Shown: positions 26,701 through 35,573, counted from the stretch's first letter. The stretch: 46,008 nucleotides of DNA from Peptoniphilaceae bacterium (GCA_030152565.1 JASLJE010000034.1:1-46008); one strand, 5' to 3'. The notes: generated by a model not told the origin, from the sequence alone. A program made the numbers and translations.

Positions 26701-27469
26701 ATTAAACCCACTAGGGGTTCCATCTCGTATGAACCTGGGACAAGTACTAGAAGTTCACTTGGGACTAGCTGCTAAGAAACTAGGCTGGAAGGTGGCAACA
26801 CCAGTATTTGATGGTGCTTCTGACAAGGATATAGAAGATGCACTTGAAGCTGCTGGCTACCACAAGTCAGGTAAGATACCTCTAAGAGATGGTAGGACAG
26901 GTGAATTCTTTGCCAATGATGTAACTGTTGGTTACATGTACATGTTAAAACTACACCACTTGGTAGATGAGAAAATCCACGCTAGGTCAACAGGACCTTA
27001 TTCCTTGGTAACTCAACAACCACTAGGTGGTAAGGCCCAATTCGGTGGACAAAGATTTGGGGAAATGGAAGTTTGGGCATTGGAAGCATACGGTGCTGCT
27101 CATACACTACAAGAGATGTTAACTGTTAAATCAGATGATATATCTGGAAGGGTTAAGACATATGAAGCCATAGTTAAGGGTGAAAATATTCCTGAACCAG
27201 GTGTACCAGAATCATTTAAGGTATTGACTAAAGAATTACAAGCCTTGGCATTGGACGTTAAGTTATTAGACGAAAATGACAATGAAGTAGTTTTTGTAGA
27301 AGATCCAGATGAAAATGACGATTATTCTCAAATAGAAAGAATGGCTGTTAAGGAAAAAGACTATTCTGAAAAGACCTTTATCAAGAAGCCTGAAAGTTCC
27401 CAAGAGGACAAGGTAGAAGATGAAGAAGAAAGAGCAGATGGTTTTTCAATAGTAGACTTAGATGAGTAA
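23753..27469 (+). CDS. rpoB: RNA polymerase beta subunit
   Basis: Catalytic core subunit of RNA polymerase. The ATG at 23753 follows GGGGTGG; a longer frame from 23735 includes that site. The rifampicin region is wild type: GSSQLSQFMDQ from residue 497, with Q503, D506, H516 and S521 matching E. coli Q513, D516, H526 and S531, so no resistance change is seen there. GDKMCGRHGNKGVVS and the PETPEGPNIGLI segments are intact. At 1238 residues it is somewhat longer than B. subtilis RpoB, mainly through an acidic C-terminal tail (about the last 55 residues). No rplJ/rplL lies upstream, which departs from the common gene order. Confidence 0.98.
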   Translation: MNNHTVMYGKTERQSFSRIPEALPLPNLLEIQTGSYKWFIEEGLKEVFEDISPIVDHSGNILLQFEDYYFDEKLKYTAQEAKDRDANYAKSLKVKVRLIILEDGNPKEIKEQEVFMGDFPLMTDSGTFIINGAERVVVSQLVRSPGVYYSEDFDKSGKRLVSSTAIPNRGAWLEYDTDAAGAMTVRIDRTRKLPATTLVRALMYQDDEEILEAFGDTETLRKTLEKEVSKTQEEALLEIYKKLKPGDPASIESAEPLIYNLFFDPRRYDLAKAGRYKFNKKLALRDRITEKYAARDVISEDGEIIVDKGDFITLDKAIEIENAGVNSVDVVLTADEVGEVTPVRVMGNHFVDLDAFEEIKDLDLSGLGLSEKVFYPEMRRIIDSFTEDMKDKQKIREIKKHKDILSPKNITVEDIMATFSYQLNLYEWVGEIDDIDHLGNRRVRAVGELLQNQFRIGLSRMERVVRERMTTGDQEMLTPQSLLNIRPVTAAIKEFFGSSQLSQFMDQTNPMSELTHKRRLSALGPGGLSRDRAGYEVRDVHNSHYGRVCPIETPEGPNIGLITSLTTYGRINGYGFIETPYRKVEKGTGRVTEEIVYLTADEEDKYIKAQANEPLDENNVFINERVSGRGINAVNDVYPKEEIEYMDVSPQQIVSVGAAMIPFLENDDATRALMGANMQRQAVPLLKAESPIIGTGIEYRAAKDSGVVIVAKNSGVIDYVGDTRIRIKKEDGSYDDYEVLKFKRANQGTTFNQRPIVKVGEKVKKGDVIADGPSTDNGEISLGKNILIAFMTWEGYNYEDAMLLNEKLVIDDVLTSVHIEEHNCEARETKLGPEDITRDIPNIGEDMRKDLDENGIIRIGAEVQAGDILVGKVTPKGETELSPEERLLRAIFGEKAREVRDTSLRVPHGEAGVVVDVKTYSREGGDELQPGLNKVIRVYVATKRKISVGDKMCGRHGNKGVVSRILPIEDMPFLPNGDPVQIVLNPLGVPSRMNLGQVLEVHLGLAAKKLGWKVATPVFDGASDKDIEDALEAAGYHKSGKIPLRDGRTGEFFANDVTVGYMYMLKLHHLVDEKIHARSTGPYSLVTQQPLGGKAQFGGQRFGEMEVWALEAYGAAHTLQEMLTVKSDDISGRVKTYEAIVKGENIPEPGVPESFKVLTKELQALALDVKLLDENDNEVVFVEDPDENDDYSQIERMAVKEKDYSEKTFIKKPESSQEDKVEDEEERADGFSIVDLDE

Positions 27470-27500
27470 TAATAATCGCGACGAGAAAGGGGTAGGCTTC

Positions 27501-30500
27501 TTGAAAGAAACAACAAATTTTGAATCAATGCAAATTGGTTTAGCTTCTCCAGAAATGATTAGATCCTGGTCAAAGGGAGAGGTTAAGAAACCAGAAACAA
27601 TTAACTATAGAACATTAAAACCAGAAAAGGAAGGACTTTTCTGTGAAAAGATTTTTGGTCCAACTAAGGACTGGGAATGTAACTGTGGTAAGTATAAGAG
27701 AATTAGATATAAGGGAGTTATCTGCGAAAAGTGTGGAGTTGAAGTAACAAAAGCAAAGGTTCGTAGAGAGAGGATGGGCCATATTGAATTGGCTACTCCT
27801 GTTTCCCATATATGGTACTTTAAGGGCATCCCATCCAGGATGGGGCTTTTATTGGACATGAGTCCAAAGTCCTTGGAAAAAGTTTTATACTTTGCCAACT
27901 ATGTGGTTACTGATCCAGGCGATGTACCAGATCTATATAAAAAGCAACTATTATCAGAAGCTGAATTCAATCATTACTATGATGAATATGAAGAAGACTT
28001 CGAAGCCTTAATGGGAGCTGAAGCCATCAAGAAACTTCTACATGAAGTTAACCTTGACAAGGAATTAAAAGAATTAGAAGAAGACTTAAAGACTGCAACT
28101 GGTCAAAAGAGAGTAAGAATCTATAGAAGACTTGAAGTTGTAGAGTCATTTTTACAATCAGGTAACAAGCCTGAATGGATGTGTCTAGATGTAATTCCTG
28201 TAATTCCACCAGATCTTAGACCTATGGTTCAGTTGGAAGGGGGCAGATTTGCCACATCTGACTTGAACGACCTTTATAGAAGGGTTATAAACAGAAATAA
28301 CAGACTTAAGAGACTATTAGATATAGGGGCGCCAGAAATTATCGTTAGAAACGAAAAGAGAATGCTACAAGAATCTGTAGACGCGCTAATTGACAATGGT
28401 AGAAGGGGAAAACCAGTAACTGGTGCTTCCAATAGACCATTGAAATCTCTATCAGACATGCTTAAGGGTAAGACTGGTAGATTTAGACAAAACTTACTTG
28501 GTAAGAGGGTTGACTACTCAGGAAGATCTGTAATCGTAGTAGGACCAGAACTTCAATTCTACCAATGTGGTCTTCCAAAGGAAATGGCCCTAGAATTATT
28601 TAAGCCATTTATCATGGAAAGATTGGTAAGAACTGAGGAAGCTCATAATATCAAGTCAGCTAAGAAATTAATTGAAAGAAAGAAACCGGTTGTTTGGGGC
28701 GCCTTGGAAGAAGTTATCAAGGACCATCCAGTACTACTAAACAGGGCTCCGACCCTACACAGACTAGGTATTCAAGCCTTTGAACCAGTCCTAGTAGAAG
28801 GAAAGGCTATCAAGCTTCACCCTCTAGTATGTACGGCCTACAATGCGGACTTTGACGGGGACCAAATGGCAGTCCATCTTCCATTATCAGCTGAAGCACA
28901 AGCCGAAGCTAGATTGCTAATGATGAGTACTAACAACATCCTAGCTCCAAAAGATGGTAAGCCAATAACAACACCAACCCAAGATATGGTTTTAGGTTCT
29001 TATTATTTAACATCCTATGCAGAAGCTGAAGAAACTAACCTAGTTTTTGAAGACTATGACGAGATGATTAAGGCCTATGAAAATAAATTAGTAAACCTAC
29101 ACTCAGTAGTTAAGATCAGAGTAAAATTAAGCGAAGAAGACAGGGGCCAATTGGTAGCTTCTTCAGTAGGTAGATTTATCTTTAACTCAGAGATCCCACA
29201 AGACCTAGGTTATGTGGACAGAAATGTTGACAAGTATTCTCTAGAAGTAGACAAGCAAGTAGACAAGAAGGTCCTATCTGATATTATCGAAAGATGCTTT
29301 ATCAGACATGGCAACATTAGAACTGCTAGACTTTTAGACTATATTAAACACACAGGTTACAAGTATTCAACCTTTGCATCCTATACAGTTTCCATGGGAG
29401 ACGTATCTGTACCAGATGCTAAGAAGGAAATCCTTAGGAAGGCAGAAGAAGAAGTATACAGAATAGAAGAAGAAACTGACTTAGGTTTCTATACTGAAAA
29501 TGAAAGATACAACCAAGTTATCAATACTTGGACCAAGGCTACAGACGATGTAGAAGCTGCCCTATTGGAAAACTTAGATGAAACCAACTCTATAGCTGTC
29601 ATGGCTAACTCAGGAGCCAGAGGTTCCATCAAGCAAATTAGACAGTTGGGTGGTATGCGTGGACTGATGGCATCTACTACAGGTAGAACCATAGAAGTTC
29701 CAGTAAAGGCCAACTTTAGGGAAGGTTTATCAGTGCAAGAGTTCTTTATCTCTACCCACGGTTCCAGAAAGGGACTTTCAGATACAGCCTTGAGAACAGC
29801 CGATTCAGGTTACTTGACTAGAAGATTGGTTGACGTATCCCAAGATGTTATCGTAAGAGAAGAAGACTGTGGTACTAACAGCTATATCGTTGTTAGAGAC
29901 TTTAAAGAAGGAAACGAAGTAATAGAAGATCTTAAGAGCCGTATAATTGGTAGAACTTCATTTGAAGATATTCTACATCCAGTAACAGGGGAAATAATCG
30001 TTCATAAGAATGAAATTATAAATGAGCACATGGCCGAAGAAATAACTAAGGAACATGTTCTTGATACCTTTGAAGGTCCTAAGCAAGTACAAGTTACTAA
30101 GGAAGTAAAGGTTAGATCCGTATTGGAATGTAAGGCAAAACATGGAGTTTGTTCTAAGTGTTATGGTAGAAACTTGGCGACAGGTAAATCAGCCAACATT
30201 GGGGAAGCGGTTGGTATTATCGCAGCCCAATCAATCGGGGAACCGGGTACACAGCTTACCATGAGAACCTTCCACTCAGGTGGGGTTGCTGGAACAGCTA
30301 TCACACAAGGTTTACCGAGGGTTGAAGAGTTATTTGAAGCTAGAAGACCTAAGGGACAAGCTATCATATCCAAGAATGAAGGGGAAGTAATCATTGATGT
30401 CCATGAAGGTAAGACTGATGTGGTTATCAAGGGAGATAAGGAAGAAAGATATTCAATTCCTTATAACTCAACTCCAATAGTAAGTAATGGAGACTTTATC

Positions 30501-31046
30501 TCAGTAGGAGATAAGATTACTGAAGGTTCAATTAACCCTCATGAACTATTAGAGTTACAAGGAACTCAAAGTGTTCAAGACTATATTATCAAGGAAGTTC
30601 AAAAGGTATATAGGCTACAAGGGGTAGATATTGACGACAAGCATATTGAAATAATAATCAAGCAAATGCTACAAAAAGTTAATATTGTAGATTCCGGAGA
30701 TACTGACCTATTGACAGGAACCATGGTCAATAAGAGACAGGTAGAAGACGCTAATGAAAAAATCAAGGATAAGGAAAAGAAGGCTGACTATGAACATGTT
30801 CTTCTTGGAATTACTAAGGCAAGTATTGCCTCAGATTCATTCCTATCAGCTGCATCCTTCCAAGAGACAACAAGAGTTTTAACAGATGCATCTATCAAGG
30901 GTAAGAGGGATGACTTAATTGGTCTTAAGGAAAATATCATTATAGGTAAGTTAATACCAGCCGGAACTGGAATAAAGAAATACTCCCATGTCGAAATTGA
31001 TTATGAAGGCAGGGAAGAAAAAGAAGAAGAAGAAGTAGAAGCATAA
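27501..31046 (+). CDS. rpoC: RNA polymerase beta' subunit
   Basis: Largest core subunit; the catalytic NADFDGDQ is at residues 448-454 with the three magnesium-binding aspartates. The N-terminal zinc finger (CNCGKYKRIRYKGVICEKCG) and a second one (CKAKHGVCSKCYG) are intact. I place the start at TTG 27501, giving MKETTNFESMQIGLASPE, because AAAGGGG lies 8 nt before it and family proteins begin here. The in-frame ATG at 27462 overlaps rpoB by 8 bp, has no ribosome site and adds 13 unusual residues, but cannot be ruled out. Length from TTG is 1181 residues. Confidence 0.96.
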   Translation: MKETTNFESMQIGLASPEMIRSWSKGEVKKPETINYRTLKPEKEGLFCEKIFGPTKDWECNCGKYKRIRYKGVICEKCGVEVTKAKVRRERMGHIELATPVSHIWYFKGIPSRMGLLLDMSPKSLEKVLYFANYVVTDPGDVPDLYKKQLLSEAEFNHYYDEYEEDFEALMGAEAIKKLLHEVNLDKELKELEEDLKTATGQKRVRIYRRLEVVESFLQSGNKPEWMCLDVIPVIPPDLRPMVQLEGGRFATSDLNDLYRRVINRNNRLKRLLDIGAPEIIVRNEKRMLQESVDALIDNGRRGKPVTGASNRPLKSLSDMLKGKTGRFRQNLLGKRVDYSGRSVIVVGPELQFYQCGLPKEMALELFKPFIMERLVRTEEAHNIKSAKKLIERKKPVVWGALEEVIKDHPVLLNRAPTLHRLGIQAFEPVLVEGKAIKLHPLVCTAYNADFDGDQMAVHLPLSAEAQAEARLLMMSTNNILAPKDGKPITTPTQDMVLGSYYLTSYAEAEETNLVFEDYDEMIKAYENKLVNLHSVVKIRVKLSEEDRGQLVASSVGRFIFNSEIPQDLGYVDRNVDKYSLEVDKQVDKKVLSDIIERCFIRHGNIRTARLLDYIKHTGYKYSTFASYTVSMGDVSVPDAKKEILRKAEEEVYRIEEETDLGFYTENERYNQVINTWTKATDDVEAALLENLDETNSIAVMANSGARGSIKQIRQLGGMRGLMASTTGRTIEVPVKANFREGLSVQEFFISTHGSRKGLSDTALRTADSGYLTRRLVDVSQDVIVREEDCGTNSYIVVRDFKEGNEVIEDLKSRIIGRTSFEDILHPVTGEIIVHKNEIINEHMAEEITKEHVLDTFEGPKQVQVTKEVKVRSVLECKAKHGVCSKCYGRNLATGKSANIGEAVGIIAAQSIGEPGTQLTMRTFHSGGVAGTAITQGLPRVEELFEARRPKGQAIISKNEGEVIIDVHEGKTDVVIKGDKEERYSIPYNSTPIVSNGDFISVGDKITEGSINPHELLELQGTQSVQDYIIKEVQKVYRLQGVDIDDKHIEIIIKQMLQKVNIVDSGDTDLLTGTMVNKRQVEDANEKIKDKEKKADYEHVLLGITKASIASDSFLSAASFQETTRVLTDASIKGKRDDLIGLKENIIIGKLIPAGTGIKKYSHVEIDYEGREEKEEEEVEA

Positions 31047-31061
31047 ATTAAATTTTAAATG

Positions 31062-31090
31062 TTGACAGTATCATTGAGTGATGATAAAAT
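31062..31090 (+). promoter_or_regulatory. Sigma-A promoter of the str operon (rpsL)
   Basis: A perfect TTGACA at 31062-31067 and TAAAAT at 31085-31090 are exactly 17 bp apart. It begins 16 bp after the rpoC stop and leaves a 5' leader of roughly 88 nt before rpsL. Confidence 0.85.
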
Positions 31091-31105
31091 TAAAAAGGTT
31101 AAGTT

Positions 31106-31151
31106 GGAAGGATATTATCCTTCCGATTTACCATGATTAACACAAGGTGTT
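31106..31151 (+). promoter_or_regulatory. Two-hairpin 5' leader of rpsL, possible autoregulatory RNA
   Basis: Hairpin 1 is a perfect 8-bp stem GGAAGGAT (31106-31113) / ATCCTTCC (31117-31124) with a 3-nt loop and no T run, so it is not a terminator. Hairpin 2 is AACAC (31139-31143) / GTGTT (31147-31151), extendable by two pairs. Both lie inside the leader between promoter and ribosome site. A ribosomal-protein or stability role is inference. Confidence 0.5.
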
Positions 31152-31184
31152 GATATGTAAATTTAAGCAAGAAGGAGGTGCGAT

Positions 31185-31595
31185 ATGCCTACAGTTAACC
31201 AACTAATAAAAAAAGGTAGAAAGTCAGAAGTTAAAAAATCTAAAACTCCTGCATTAGGATATAACTACAATACATTGAAAAAAATGAATACTAAAGTAAA
31301 CTGTCCTCAAAAAAGAGGTGTTTGTACATCAGTAAGAACAGTTACTCCTAAGAAACCTAACTCAGCTTTGAGAAAGGTAGCCAGAGTAAGACTTACTAAC
31401 GGAGCAGAAGTTCTATCTTATATTCCTGGAATAGGACACAACTTACAAGAACACAGTGTTGTACTTATAAGAGGTGGTAGAGTAAAGGACTTACCAGGGG
31501 TAAGATATCATATAGTTAGAGGTTCATTAGATACAGCTGGGGTTGAAAATAGAAAACAAGCTAGATCTAAATATGGTGCAAAAAAAGCCAAATAA
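31185..31595 (+). CDS. rpsL: 30S ribosomal protein S12
   Basis: Decoding-site ribosomal protein of 136 residues. TPKKPNSALRK with K57 (E. coli K43 region) and RGGRVKDLPGVRYH are wild type, so no streptomycin-resistance substitution is seen at the classical lysines. It has the Firmicutes-type insertion before CPQKRGVC. A strong GAAGGAGGTG precedes the ATG. First gene of the str operon. Confidence 0.98.
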   Translation: MPTVNQLIKKGRKSEVKKSKTPALGYNYNTLKKMNTKVNCPQKRGVCTSVRTVTPKKPNSALRKVARVRLTNGAEVLSYIPGIGHNLQEHSVVLIRGGRVKDLPGVRYHIVRGSLDTAGVENRKQARSKYGAKKAK

Positions 31596-31621
31596 GAACG
31601 GAAATAATTAAAAATTAACAG

Positions 31622-31661
31622 AGTGCATATATGTTTAGATTTATATATCAGCAGTTGCACT
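31622..31661 (+). promoter_or_regulatory. Stem-loop in the rpsL-rpsG intergenic leader, candidate S7 control element
   Basis: AGTGCA (31622-31627) pairs with TGCACT (31656-31661). Inside, TATAT (31628-31632) pairs with ATATA (31643-31647), leaving an 8-nt bulge on the 3' side and a 10-nt loop. In E. coli the S7 repressor binds the mRNA between these same two genes; the sequence here is different, so the parallel is positional. Confidence 0.45.
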
Positions 31662-31719
31662 TATCGGTGTGAAATACCCGAGTACCAATGAAATACTTAT
31701 TAGTAAGGAGGGAAGAGAA

Positions 31720-32190
31720 GTGCCAAGAAAAGGTAGTGTTCCAAAGAAAGAAGTAATGCCAGATCCAAAATATGGTGAAGTAGTTATTTCAAAATTAATC
31801 AATAATATAATGCTTGACGGAAAAAAAGGAACTGCTCAAAAGATAGTTTACGGAGCATTCGACATGATCGAGCAAACAACAGGTGAAGACGCTTTAGAAG
31901 TATTCCAAAGAGCCATGAGTAACATCATGCCACTATTGGAAGTTAAAGGTAGAAGAATAGGTGGGGCGACTTACCAAGTACCTATGGAAGTTAGACCAGA
32001 AAGACGTCAAACTTTAGCTTTAAGATGGTTAGTAGGATTCTCTAGAAAAAGAGGAGAAAAAACTATGACTGAAAGATTAGCTAAGGAAATAATGGATGCA
32101 GCTAATAACACAGGTTCAAGTGTTAAGAAGAAAGAAGAAATGCACAAGATGGCAGAAGCTAATAAAGCCTTTGCTCATTATAGATATTAA
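31720..32190 (+). CDS. rpsG: 30S ribosomal protein S7
   Basis: 16S-rRNA-binding assembly protein. The GTG at 31720 gives MPRKGSVPKKEVMPDP, the family N-terminus, and sits 7 nt after AAGGAGGG; the longer frame from 31669 adds 17 residues with no homology and no ribosome site. The 156-residue length is exactly typical. It has a 124-bp structured gap upstream, unlike the tight spacing in the rest of the operon. Confidence 0.97.
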   Translation: MPRKGSVPKKEVMPDPKYGEVVISKLINNIMLDGKKGTAQKIVYGAFDMIEQTTGEDALEVFQRAMSNIMPLLEVKGRRIGGATYQVPMEVRPERRQTLALRWLVGFSRKRGEKTMTERLAKEIMDAANNTGSSVKKKEEMHKMAEANKAFAHYRY

Positions 32191-32211
32191 TCATTATTAA
32201 AGGAGTATGAA

Positions 32212-34296
32212 GTGCCAGATATTAAACTTGAAAAAATCAGAAATGTCGGAATAATGGCTCACATTGACGCTGGTAAAACCACTGTCACTGAAAGAATCTT
32301 ATTCTACACTGGAAAAATTCATAAACTTGGTGATACTCATGACGGAACTGCACAAATGGATTCCATGGATCAAGAAAAAGAAAGAGGAATTACAATCGGT
32401 TCTGCTGCTACAACATGCCAATGGAGAGATCATAGAATTAATATTATAGATACTCCAGGTCACGTTGACTTTACAGTAGAAGTTGAAAGATCTTTAAGAG
32501 TACTTGATGGTGCTGTTGCGCTATTCGACGCTAAGAGCGGAGTTGAACCACAATCAGAAACAGTATGGAGACAAGCTGACAAATACGGAGTACCTCGTAT
32601 GTGTTTCATCAATAAGATGGACGCTACAGGAGCAGATTTCTTCATGGCTGTAGAAACAATAAGAGAAAAATTAAAAGCGAATGCTGTTCCAATTCAAATA
32701 CCAGTAGGAGCTGAACACAACTTCCAAGGTATTGTTGACCTAGTTAACATGGAAGCAGAAATTTATCATGACGATCTTGGAAAGGATTTCGAAAAAACTG
32801 AAATCCCTGCTGATTTAGTAGAAAAAGCTGAAGAAATGAGAGCTAATCTATTAGAAAACCTAGCAGATAACGATGAAGTAATTATGATGAAATATCTTGA
32901 AGGAGAAGAAGTTACTCCTGAAGAGATGCAAGCAGCAATTAGACAAGCGACTACAGATAGACATATATTCCCTGTTCTATGCGGTTCAGCATACAAGAAC
33001 AGAGGGGTACAATTCTTAATTGACGCCCTAGTTGACTACATGCCTTCTCCAGTGGATATTCCACCAATCACAGGTTCAGTACCAGTGAAAGAAGGAGAAG
33101 AAGAAATAATAGAAGAAAGAAGATCTTCAGTAGAAGAACCTTTCTCAGCATTAGCTTTCAAAATAGTTACAGACCCATTCGTAGGTAAATTAACATATTT
33201 CAGAGTTTACTCAGGTAAGTTAGATTCTGGATCATATGTTTACAATACAACTAAAGATAAAAGAGAAAGAGTTGGTAGAATTCTTCAAATGCACGCTGAC
33301 CAAAGAACTGAAATTCCTGAAGTAACAGCAGGAAACATTGCAGCTGCAATTGGATTGAAGAATACAGGAACAGGGGATACACTATGTGATCAAGATCATC
33401 CAATAATTCTTGAAAAGATGGAATTCCCAGAACCAGTAATCTCAGTAGCTATCGAACCAAAGACAAAAGCATCCCAAGAAAAGATGTCTATTGCCCTAGG
33501 TAAATTAGCTGAAGAAGACCCAACCTTCCAAACATATACAAATCACGAGACAGGACAAACAATTATAGCTGGTATGGGTGAACTTCACCTTGAAGTTATA
33601 GTTGAAAGATTGTTAAGAGAATTTAAAGTTGAAGCAAATGTAGGTAATCCACAAGTTTCATACAGAGAATCCATTACACACGAAGCAGAAGCCGAAGGTA
33701 AATATGTTCGTCAATCAGGTGGACGTGGACAATACGGTCATGTTAAAGTTAAAGTGGAACCAGGTGAAGCAGGTAAAGGTATCGAATTCATTGACAAAAT
33801 TGTTGGTGGGGTTGTGCCTAGAGAATATATTAATTCTGTTGAAGCCGGAATCAGAGAAGCTTGTAAGGCAGGGGTTCTTGCTGGATATCCAATATTAGAC
33901 TTGAAAGTAACATTATTTGATGGTTCCTACCATGAGGTAGACTCATCAGAAATGGCCTTCCAAATTGCTGGTTCAATGGCTCTAAGAGCAGCTGTTGAAA
34001 AAGCGGGCCCAGTATTATTAGAACCAACTGAAAAAGTTGAAATAACAACTCCAGAAGAATACTTAGGAGATGTTATGGGTGACGTTTCATCCAGAAGAGG
34101 TAAAATCGACGGCATGGATGCTAAAGATGGTATTCAAATCATCACTGCATTTATTCCATTGTCAGAAATGTTTGGATATGCTACAGATCTACGTTCAAAA
34201 ACTCAAGGACGTGCAACATATTCAATGCAATTCGATCACTATGATAAAGTACCTGAAAGTATAAAAGAACAAGTATTAGAAGGTAAAAAAGCTTAA
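32212..34296 (+). CDS. fusA: Elongation factor G
   Basis: Translocation GTPase. It starts with GTG 7 nt after AAGGAG and begins MPDIKLEKIRNVGIMAHIDAG; the P-loop AHIDAGKT is near residue 17, DTPGHVDF (G3) and NKMD (G4) follow, then the usual domains II-V. The 694-residue length is standard. It lies 21 bp after rpsG and 14 bp before tuf. Only one EF-G gene is in the window. Confidence 0.98.
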   Translation: MPDIKLEKIRNVGIMAHIDAGKTTVTERILFYTGKIHKLGDTHDGTAQMDSMDQEKERGITIGSAATTCQWRDHRINIIDTPGHVDFTVEVERSLRVLDGAVALFDAKSGVEPQSETVWRQADKYGVPRMCFINKMDATGADFFMAVETIREKLKANAVPIQIPVGAEHNFQGIVDLVNMEAEIYHDDLGKDFEKTEIPADLVEKAEEMRANLLENLADNDEVIMMKYLEGEEVTPEEMQAAIRQATTDRHIFPVLCGSAYKNRGVQFLIDALVDYMPSPVDIPPITGSVPVKEGEEEIIEERRSSVEEPFSALAFKIVTDPFVGKLTYFRVYSGKLDSGSYVYNTTKDKRERVGRILQMHADQRTEIPEVTAGNIAAAIGLKNTGTGDTLCDQDHPIILEKMEFPEPVISVAIEPKTKASQEKMSIALGKLAEEDPTFQTYTNHETGQTIIAGMGELHLEVIVERLLREFKVEANVGNPQVSYRESITHEAEAEGKYVRQSGGRGQYGHVKVKVEPGEAGKGIEFIDKIVGGVVPREYINSVEAGIREACKAGVLAGYPILDLKVTLFDGSYHEVDSSEMAFQIAGSMALRAAVEKAGPVLLEPTEKVEITTPEEYLGDVMGDVSSRRGKIDGMDAKDGIQIITAFIPLSEMFGYATDLRSKTQGRATYSMQFDHYDKVPESIKEQVLEGKKA

Positions 34297-34310
34297 GGAG
34301 GATTATTAAA

Positions 34311-35504
34311 ATGGCTAAAGCTAAATTTGAAAGAAACAAACCACACGTAAATATCGGTACAATTGGTCACGTTGACCACGGTAAAACAACAACTACAGCA
34401 GCGATAACATTCGTATTAAACAACAGATTCGGTTCTGGTGAAGCTATCGATTATGCTAACATAGATAAAGCTCCAGAAGAAAGAGAAAGAGGAATTACTA
34501 TTTCAACTTCTCACGTAGAATACGAAACAGCTAACAGACACTATGCTCACGTTGACTGTCCAGGTCACGCGGACTACGTTAAGAACATGATTACTGGTGC
34601 TGCACAAATGGACGGCGCTATCTTAGTAGTATCTGCTGCAGATGGTCCAATGCCACAAACAAGAGAACATATCTTACTTGCAAGACAAGTTGGTGTTCCA
34701 AAAATCGTTGTATTCTTAAACAAAGAAGACCAAGTTGATGACGCTGAACTAATCGAATTAGTTGAAATGGAAGTTAGAGACTTATTATCAGAATATGAAT
34801 ATGATGGAGACAATACTCCAATCGTTGTTGGATCAGCATTAAAAGCATTAGAAGATCCATCAGGAGAATGGGGAGACAAAATTGTTAAATTAATGGAAGA
34901 AGTTGACGCTTGGATTCCACAACCAGAAAGAGACACCGACAAACCATTCTTGATGCCAGTAGAAGACGTATTCTCAATCACAGGTAGAGGTACAGTTGCT
35001 ACAGGTAGAGTAGAAAGAGGAGTTGTTAAAGTTGGTGATACAGTAGAAATCGTTGGTATCAAAGAAAAATCAAGAGACGTTGTTGTAACAGGAGTTGAAA
35101 TGTTTAGAAAACAACTTGACGAAGCTCAAGCTGGTGATAACATTGGTGCTCTATTAAGAGGTGTTACAAGAGAAGATATCGAAAGAGGACAAGTATTAGC
35201 TAAAGCAGGAACTATCCACCCTCATACAAAATTCGAAGGTGAAGTTTATGTATTAACTAAAGAAGAAGGTGGAAGACATACTCCATTCTTCTCAGGATAT
35301 AGACCACAATTCTTCTTCAGAACAACTGACGTTACTGGAGATATCCAATTAGCTGAAGGCGTAGAAATGGTTATGCCTGGAGATAACGCTACTTTCACAA
35401 TTTCATTAATTTCTCCAATCGCGATCGAAGAAGGTTTAAGATTCGCAGTTAGAGAAGGTGGAAGAACTGTTGCTTCAGGAGTTGTTTCAAAAATTATTGA
35501 ATAA
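34311..35504 (+). CDS. tuf: Elongation factor Tu
   Basis: Aminoacyl-tRNA delivery GTPase. G1 GHVDHGKT, G3 DCPGH and G4 NKED are present, with the usual three domains in 397 residues. AGGAGG precedes the ATG. Reading the codons, every arginine is AGA, lysine is almost always AAA, and isoleucine favours ATC, unlike the AGG/AAG/ATA-rich genes around the str operon. This is the strongest codon bias in the window and fits very high expression. The last gene of the operon, followed by a terminator. Confidence 0.99.
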   Translation: MAKAKFERNKPHVNIGTIGHVDHGKTTTTAAITFVLNNRFGSGEAIDYANIDKAPEERERGITISTSHVEYETANRHYAHVDCPGHADYVKNMITGAAQMDGAILVVSAADGPMPQTREHILLARQVGVPKIVVFLNKEDQVDDAELIELVEMEVRDLLSEYEYDGDNTPIVVGSALKALEDPSGEWGDKIVKLMEEVDAWIPQPERDTDKPFLMPVEDVFSITGRGTVATGRVERGVVKVGDTVEIVGIKEKSRDVVVTGVEMFRKQLDEAQAGDNIGALLRGVTREDIERGQVLAKAGTIHPHTKFEGEVYVLTKEEGGRHTPFFSGYRPQFFFRTTDVTGDIQLAEGVEMVMPGDNATFTISLISPIAIEEGLRFAVREGGRTVASGVVSKIIE

Positions 35505-35526
35505 TTTTAATTAGAGATGACTTTAG

Positions 35527-35573
35527 ATTCCCTTTATGAAGACCACCAGGTCTCTCGTAAGGGGGATTTTTTT
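35527..35573 (+). terminator. Intrinsic terminator of the str operon
   Basis: A long stem with an inner perfect arm AGACC (35540-35544) / GGTCT (35549-35553), an internal loop, and an outer arm around TTCCCTT / AAGGGGG (35528-35534 with 35559-35565, two G-U pairs), followed by seven Ts. Only 17 bp remain before tdk. Confidence 0.8.

Noticed and set aside
31664..31680. Short hairpin GGTG-TGAAA-TACC before rpsG, reminiscent of a 23S rRNA segment
   Set aside because: The match is too short to mean a relation, and the stem is only 4 bp with a G-U pair.
34574..35062. Open frame of 162 codons on the - strand inside tuf
   Set aside because: It mirrors the strongly biased tuf codons; Ser/Thr-rich nonsense protein without promoter or ribosome site.
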